A stretch of 5,909 nucleotides of DNA, taken from Pseudomonadota bacterium. Its GTDB lineage: Bacteria > Pseudomonadota > Alphaproteobacteria > Rhizobiales > Xanthobacteraceae. The translations under genes and the position numbers were made by a program. The notes below the pieces were generated by a model. The model did no database searches, was not told the origin of the DNA, and was given only the letters and a program-made list of their open reading frames with translations. The stretch is from the NCBI GenBank assembly GCA_023390695.1, contig JAEWCJ010000270.1, positions 1 through 5,909 of the forward strand. Direction: 5' to 3'. Below are positions 5,876 to 5,909 of this stretch, piece after piece; positions within the stretch are counted from its first letter, which is position 1; each line of letters begins with the position of its first letter.

Positions 5876-5909
5876 CGTGTGTTCGCGCGTCATGTCATAA
5901 CTGCATAGC

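Overview
The window looks like an accessory metabolic locus from a high-GC alphaproteobacterium, perhaps a Bradyrhizobium/Rhodopseudomonas-type organism. This rests on the strongly GC-rich third positions, the style of the transporter proteins and the AT-rich patch confined to the intergenic region; it is an inference without a database search. Five protein-coding genes lie in two divergent transcription units around a non-coding control region of about 350 bp. No tRNA, rRNA, CRISPR array or insertion sequence was seen.

Left unit, minus strand, transcribed toward position 1: a periplasmic solute-binding protein of the LivK/Peripla_BP_6 type (1836-3044), then a LivH-type permease (878-1741), then a LivM-type permease (19-891). 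Together they form the binding-protein and membrane part of a branched-chain-amino-acid-family (HAAT) ABC importer. The two ATPases (LivG and LivF types) are not in the window; if the operon is complete they should lie beyond the left edge. A perfect 11-bp hairpin sits between the binding-protein gene and livH. The LivM-type frame stops early, losing what is normally the last membrane segment or two, only 18 bp from the window edge.

Centre, 3045-3392: the divergent control region. It holds a very strong ribosome binding site for the binding protein, a perfect 12-bp palindrome just upstream of it, two further inverted repeats, an AT-rich promoter-like patch, and a GGAGG site that points to a GTG start at 3393 for the rightward unit.

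Right unit, plus strand: an FAD-dependent oxidoreductase of the phytoene-desaturase/PYROXD2-like family (3393-5012), followed 8 bp later by a classical short-chain dehydrogenase/reductase (5021-5818) and a textbook rho-independent terminator (5847-5875). The unit is therefore a closed two-gene operon.

Working model (inference): the importer brings in a small organic compound, the FAD enzyme desaturates or oxidises it, and the SDR oxidises or reduces the resulting alcohol or ketone, with both units controlled from the shared region. The substrate cannot be read from the sequence. The binding-protein family takes up amino acids, aromatic acids, amides and other small acids, so 'branched-chain amino acid' is a family label and not a substrate call. 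No regulator gene lies in the window.
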